Shown in pieces: positions 60,585 through 64,000 of a DNA stretch of 64,000 nt (position 1 is the first letter of the stretch; every line of letters begins with the position of its first letter). Source of the stretch: Marinobacter salicampi. Its GTDB lineage: Bacteria > Pseudomonadota > Gammaproteobacteria > Pseudomonadales > Oleiphilaceae. Both the position numbers and the translations under genes were made by a program. The DNA lies in contig NZ_JAAMPF010000036.1 of the NCBI RefSeq assembly GCF_011074795.1, forward strand, positions 186,001-250,000, read 5' to 3'. The notes below the pieces were generated by a model. That model was not told the DNA's origin, searched no databases, and worked only from the letters and a program-made list of their open reading frames with translations.

Positions 60585-63470
60585 TTATGCCGGCGCGATC
60601 GAACACAGGGTGCATTTGGTCTCTTGCATCTGCGTGACCGAGTCATACCCGTATGTCTGAACCGTGTTGGTGGATTCACCCAGGACAATCGGATCAGCGC
60701 CCTTGGGATACTTGTCTCTCAGGTCCTTGCCCTCCAGGTGCCCGCCGAAATGGAAAGGCATGAAAGCCACGCCTTCGCCAACACGCTCGGTTACCATCGC
60801 TTTCACCTTGATGCGTCCGCCCTCCGGGCCGGAAACCCAGACGTCGTTGCCATCGCGGAGATTCAGGTTATTGGCATCGCGCGGATTCACCTCGATGAAC
60901 ATGTCCTGCTGCAGCTCTGCAAGCCAGGGGTTTGACCGGGTCTCATCACCGCCACCCTCGTATTCCACCAGGCGCCCTGAGGTCAGGATGATGGGGAATT
61001 CCTTGCTGAAGTCCTTCTTCTGAATGGACTCGTACAGGGTCGGCACACGCCAGAAGTGCTTGTCTTCATAGGTGGGGTAATCTTCCACCAGATCACGGCG
61101 GCTGGTGTACAGCGGTTCGCGGTGCAGCGGAACGGGGTCCGGGAAGTTCCAGACAACGCAACGAGCCTTGGCGTTACCGAAGGGCGCACACTCGTGCTTG
61201 ATGGCAACACGCTGGATACCGCCTGAAAGGTCGGTCTTCCAGTTGGTCTCGGGGCCTGCAACTGCTTCAATACTGGCACGCTCGTCGGCCGTAAGGTCGC
61301 CATCCCAGCCCAGGTCCATCAGCATCTGCATGGTGAACTCGGGGTAGCCGTCCTTGATGTCCGAGTTTTTCGAATAGACGCCTTCGGCCAGCAGGTTTTC
61401 GCCGTCCCGCTCGACACCAAAACGGGCCCGGAAGGTGAGACCCCCCTCGGAAACCGGTAGGGACATATCGTACAGGTTCGGTGTTCCCGGATGGTTCATT
61501 TCGGCGGTGCCCCAACTCGGCCAGGGCAGGCCGTAGATATCGCCATCGCAGGGGCCGCCAACGGCACGCAGGGTGGTCTTGTCAAAGTGGTGCTGGTTCG
61601 CCATGTGTTTTTTCAGGCGTTCAGGAGACTGGCCGGTATAGCCGATGGTCCACATGCCACGGTTGAATTCGCGAGTGATGTCCTCAATCACCGGCTCGTC
61701 GCCTTCAATCCCAATGTTGCGGAACATGCGATCGGTAAAACCGAATTTGTCTGCAAACAGCTTCATGATTTCATGATCGACTTTTGAGTCGAACATGGGC
61801 TCGATGACTTTCTCTCGCCACTGGAGTGACCGGTTGGATGCGGTGACTGACCCGGACGTTTCGAACTGGGTGGTCGCGGGCAACAGGTAGGCGCCGTCCT
61901 TGCGGTCGTGCAACACGGCTGAGACAGTCGGGAATGGGTCGACGACCACCAGAATGTCCAGCTTTTCCATGGCTTCTTTCATTTCAAGCATACGGGTCTG
62001 CGAGTTAGGCGCGTGGCCCCACAGAACCATAGCTCGGGTGTTGTCAGGCTGGTCGAGGTTTTCCTTGGCTTCCAGAACGCCATCAATCCAGCGTGATACG
62101 GGGATGCCCTTCTCGTTCATCATGGCTTTGGACTTGCCATTTTTGTCCATGGTGACAAAGCGTCCCTTCAGGTAATCCAGGTCCTCTTCCCAGACTCGTG
62201 CCCAGTGGGCCCAAGAGCCAGCTGCAAGGCCATAGTAGCCAGGCAGGGTATCGGCAAGGACGCCCAGGTCGGTGGCACCCTGAACGTTATCGTGGCCTCG
62301 GAAGATGTTGGTGCCGCCGCCGGGTACGCCCATGTTGCCCAGCGCCAGCTGCAACACGCAGTATGCCCGGGTATTGTTATTACCATTGGTGTGCTGGGTG
62401 CCGCCCATGCACCAGATGACGGTACCCGGGCGGTTGTTGGCCAGGGTACGGGCGACGCGTTCGAGTTGCTTACCGGGAACACCGGTAACACGCTCAACCT
62501 CTTCAGGGTCCCAGCGTTTCACCTCTTCGCGAATCTCGTCCATGCCGTACACGCGGGTACGGATGAATTCTTTGTCTTCCCAGCCGTTTTCAAAGATGTG
62601 CCACAGCAGGCCCCACATGAGCGCAACGTCGGAACCCGGACGCAAACGCACAAACTCATCAGCATGAGCCGCGGTGCGCGTGAAACGTGGATCACAAACG
62701 ATGAGTGGGGCGTTGTTCTGTTCTTTGGCTTTCAGAATGTGCAGCAGCGACACCGGATGCGCTTCCGCGGGGTTGCCGCCGATCAGGAAGATCGCCTTGG
62801 AATTATGGATGTCGTTATACGAGTTGGTCATTGCGCCGTAGCCCCAGGTGTTGGCTACGCCGGCGACCGTCGTTGAGTGACAGATCCTGGCCTGGTGATC
62901 GACGTTGTTGGTGCCCCAATAAGCGGCAAACTTCCGGAACAGGTAAGCACCCTCATTGGAAAACTTCGCGCTTCCCAGCCAGTAGACCGAGTCAGGGCCG
63001 CTTTCTTCGCGGATCTGCAGCATTTTGTCGCCGATCTCGTTGATCGCCTGTTCCCAAGAGATCTTTTCCCACTGGCCGCCAACCATTTTCATCGGGTACT
63101 TCAGCCGGCGTTCACCGTGCCCATGCTCTCGCACTGAGGCGCCCTTGGCGCAGTGAGCACCCATATTGAAGGGGCTGTCCCAGCCAGGTTCCTGACCAGT
63201 CCATACACCATTCTGAACTTCAGCCTCGACCGTGCAGCCGACTGAGCAGTGCGTACACACTGACTTTTTAGTAACGACTTCGCCACCCTCTTTTGAGGGG
63301 GTCGCAGCCTGGATGCGTGTAGATGGCAGCGATAAAGCCGCCAGGCCGCCCACCGCAACGCCAGAGGCCGACAGAAAGCCCCGTCGGTTCATGGTCGTTG
63401 TCGCGAGGGATGAAAGTAAAGATCCAGCACGGGAGCCTTTCGCTACCCCGTTGGTTTTCTTCCTCAACAT
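60585..63470 (-). CDS. formate dehydrogenase catalytic subunit (FdhA/alpha), Cys type
   Basis: 961 residues. A Tat signal with NRRGFLSASGVAVGG starts near residue 28. CTHCSVGCTVEAEV and GAHCAKGA bind the first [4Fe-4S] cluster. The molybdenum or tungsten ligand is Cys197 in ARICHSTTVAGV, encoded by TGT; there is no in-frame TGA, so it is not a selenoprotein. The bis-pyranopterin domain continues through FLIGGNPAEAHPVS, VIWCMGGTQHTNGN and the C-terminal molydopterin-binding domain. It oxidises formate to CO2 in the periplasm, or runs in reverse. AGAGAGG lies before the ATG. Confidence 0.94.
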   Translation of the reverse strand: MLRKKTNGVAKGSRAGSLLSSLATTTMNRRGFLSASGVAVGGLAALSLPSTRIQAATPSKEGGEVVTKKSVCTHCSVGCTVEAEVQNGVWTGQEPGWDSPFNMGAHCAKGASVREHGHGERRLKYPMKMVGGQWEKISWEQAINEIGDKMLQIREESGPDSVYWLGSAKFSNEGAYLFRKFAAYWGTNNVDHQARICHSTTVAGVANTWGYGAMTNSYNDIHNSKAIFLIGGNPAEAHPVSLLHILKAKEQNNAPLIVCDPRFTRTAAHADEFVRLRPGSDVALMWGLLWHIFENGWEDKEFIRTRVYGMDEIREEVKRWDPEEVERVTGVPGKQLERVARTLANNRPGTVIWCMGGTQHTNGNNNTRAYCVLQLALGNMGVPGGGTNIFRGHDNVQGATDLGVLADTLPGYYGLAAGSWAHWARVWEEDLDYLKGRFVTMDKNGKSKAMMNEKGIPVSRWIDGVLEAKENLDQPDNTRAMVLWGHAPNSQTRMLEMKEAMEKLDILVVVDPFPTVSAVLHDRKDGAYLLPATTQFETSGSVTASNRSLQWREKVIEPMFDSKVDHEIMKLFADKFGFTDRMFRNIGIEGDEPVIEDITREFNRGMWTIGYTGQSPERLKKHMANQHHFDKTTLRAVGGPCDGDIYGLPWPSWGTAEMNHPGTPNLYDMSLPVSEGGLTFRARFGVERDGENLLAEGVYSKNSDIKDGYPEFTMQMLMDLGWDGDLTADERASIEAVAGPETNWKTDLSGGIQRVAIKHECAPFGNAKARCVVWNFPDPVPLHREPLYTSRRDLVEDYPTYEDKHFWRVPTLYESIQKKDFSKEFPIILTSGRLVEYEGGGDETRSNPWLAELQQDMFIEVNPRDANNLNLRDGNDVWVSGPEGGRIKVKAMVTERVGEGVAFMPFHFGGHLEGKDLRDKYPKGADPIVLGESTNTVQTYGYDSVTQMQETKCTLCSIAPA

Positions 63471-63517
63471 GTCTCGTACCTCTCTCTTGTTGTTATTCTC
63501 GTCTTGCTGAACCTGTG

Positions 63518-63550
63518 GTCATCCAAGAGCCTTTCGCAACCTTGGATGAC
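63518..63550 (-). repeat. 10-base perfect inverted repeat between Tat-target peptide gene and fdhA
   Basis: GTCATCCAAG (63518-63527) and CTTGGATGAC (63541-63550) can form a hairpin with a 13-base loop ten bases after the small-gene stop. No T-run follows on the minus strand, so it is more likely a processing or stabilising structure, or an attenuator, than a terminator. Confidence 0.55.
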
Positions 63551-63560
63551 TCACGCTTGT

Positions 63561-63752
63561 TCAGAAGCGAGCCGATTCCAGATACTTGCGAGTGTGCTCA
63601 GTGTCACGTAGGCCACTGCTCTTAGGTACATCTTTAACAACGACCTCAGCAGCAACGTTCGGAGCAACGGCCACCGCAACGGCAGCGGGAACTGCTGTTG
63701 CTGCCATCTGCAAGAAACGACGACGGCCGTTATCGCGCTGTTGGTTGTCCAT
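63561..63752 (-). CDS. formate dehydrogenase operon Tat-target peptide
   Basis: 63 residues. GRRRFLQMAATAVPAAVAVA is a twin-arginine signal, followed by only about 30 residues (VPKSSGLRDTEHTRKYLESA in part). Small Tat-target proteins with this layout occur next to fdhA in many proteobacteria and are named formate dehydrogenase region Tat target. Function unknown; it may help export or assembly. GGAGATG lies just before the ATG. Confidence 0.88.
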   Translation of the reverse strand: MDNQQRDNGRRRFLQMAATAVPAAVAVAVAPNVAAEVVVKDVPKSSGLRDTEHTRKYLESARF

Positions 63753-63793
63753 GGGACATCTCCACCTGGGTTAAGGGATCACGCAGATCCCGT

Positions 63794-64000
63794 TTATTGA
63801 AGTGCAAACGCCTCGGCCTCTACAGCCATGAAAGCCCGACCCAACGAGCCCACAGGGGCGTAGAAAATCGCGGTTTGCGCTTGTTCCAAATCGGTAAAAA
63901 ACAGCACCGCCCACTTTGCCAGGTGCGCGTCAAAAAAAGCTTTCTGCGACTCCAGATCACTGTCGCACTCGAACTCACCGGTAATGAGGCCCGCCATGAC
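63794..64000 (-). CDS. TorD-family chaperone, 5' end outside window
   Basis: At least 68 residues of the C-terminal part; the frame stays open to the window end. FFDAHLAKWAVLFFTDLEQA and IFYAPVGSLGRAFMAVEAEAF fit the last two helices of TorD/DmsD-type chaperones, which bind Tat signals and insert cofactor into molybdoenzymes. It is the first visible gene of the formate dehydrogenase operon and should serve FdhA. Confidence 0.82.
   Translation of the reverse strand, partial: VMAGLITGEFECDSDLESQKAFFDAHLAKWAVLFFTDLEQAQTAIFYAPVGSLGRAFMAVEAEAFALQ

Noticed and set aside
62880..62882. Selenocysteine at the formate dehydrogenase active site
   Set aside because: The codon is TGT (Cys197), and there is no in-frame TGA in the gene.
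1..64000. CRISPR arrays, tRNA or rRNA genes, insertion sequences, phage genes, secondary-metabolite clusters
   Set aside because: Looked for on both strands by eye; no repeat-spacer pattern, cloverleaf with CCA-end context, transposase, integrase or modular synthase was found.

Overview
The window is chromosomal DNA from a GC-rich (roughly 55-60% by eye) Gram-negative bacterium. Twin-arginine and Sec signal peptides, TRAP and TAXI transporters, a periplasmic molybdenum formate dehydrogenase, an itaconate-type locus arranged as in Pseudomonas, and several c-di-GMP proteins fit a marine gammaproteobacterium. A Marinobacter-like host is my best guess, with low confidence because no rRNA or other marker gene is present. 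I saw no tRNA, rRNA, CRISPR array, integrase or intact insertion sequence.

Bases 1-42919 are almost entirely acyl-CoA catabolism, arranged as separate modules that each combine CoA activation, oxidation or hydration, and often their own importer and regulator. (A) 1-6544: two acyl-CoA ligases, a PaaI-type thioesterase, two tandem acyl-CoA dehydrogenases and an enoyl-CoA hydratase. (B) 6621-9692, minus strand: nitroreductase, a membrane transporter of unrecognised family, and a nitronate-monooxygenase-like flavoprotein. (C) 9861-16027: an IclR regulator divergent from a TRAP operon in which a class III CoA-transferase and a zinc-free MDR oxidoreductase lie between the binding protein and the permeases. 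(D) 16094-20125: class III CoA-transferase and AidB-like dehydrogenase divergent from a LysR gene. (E) 20373-26294: TAXI-TRAP importer, two-subunit CoA-transferase, and a second copy of the module B transporter family; an aldo/keto reductase follows convergently. (F) 27473-35206: a branched-chain-amino-acid-type ABC importer fused in one operon to an acyl-CoA ligase, thiolase and MaoC hydratase. (G) 35249-42127: LysR divergent from MaoC-type hydratase, acyl-CoA dehydrogenase, class III CoA-transferase, CitE-type lyase and ligase. This matches the itaconate degradation locus (ich, ict, ccl), followed by a convergent PcaD-like hydrolase.

Bases 43120-57784 are mostly signalling: two GGDEF-EAL proteins with all key motifs intact, a hybrid histidine kinase split by a one-base frameshift in an A-run, a single-domain response regulator, and a short soluble PAS chemoreceptor resembling BdlA. 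Among them lie an SDR reductase, cytochrome b561, an FkbM methyltransferase, an ATP-grasp protein and an EamA exporter.

Bases 57865-64000, minus strand, are a formate dehydrogenase operon: TorD-type chaperone (partial), Tat-target peptide, FdhA, FdhB, FdhC, a 41-residue membrane peptide translationally coupled to FdhC, a TusA-type protein and, last, a homologue of cis-3-chloroacrylic acid dehalogenase that keeps all six known catalytic residues. The last three genes are the most unusual part of the window, together with the itaconate-type locus and the pair of unassigned transporters.
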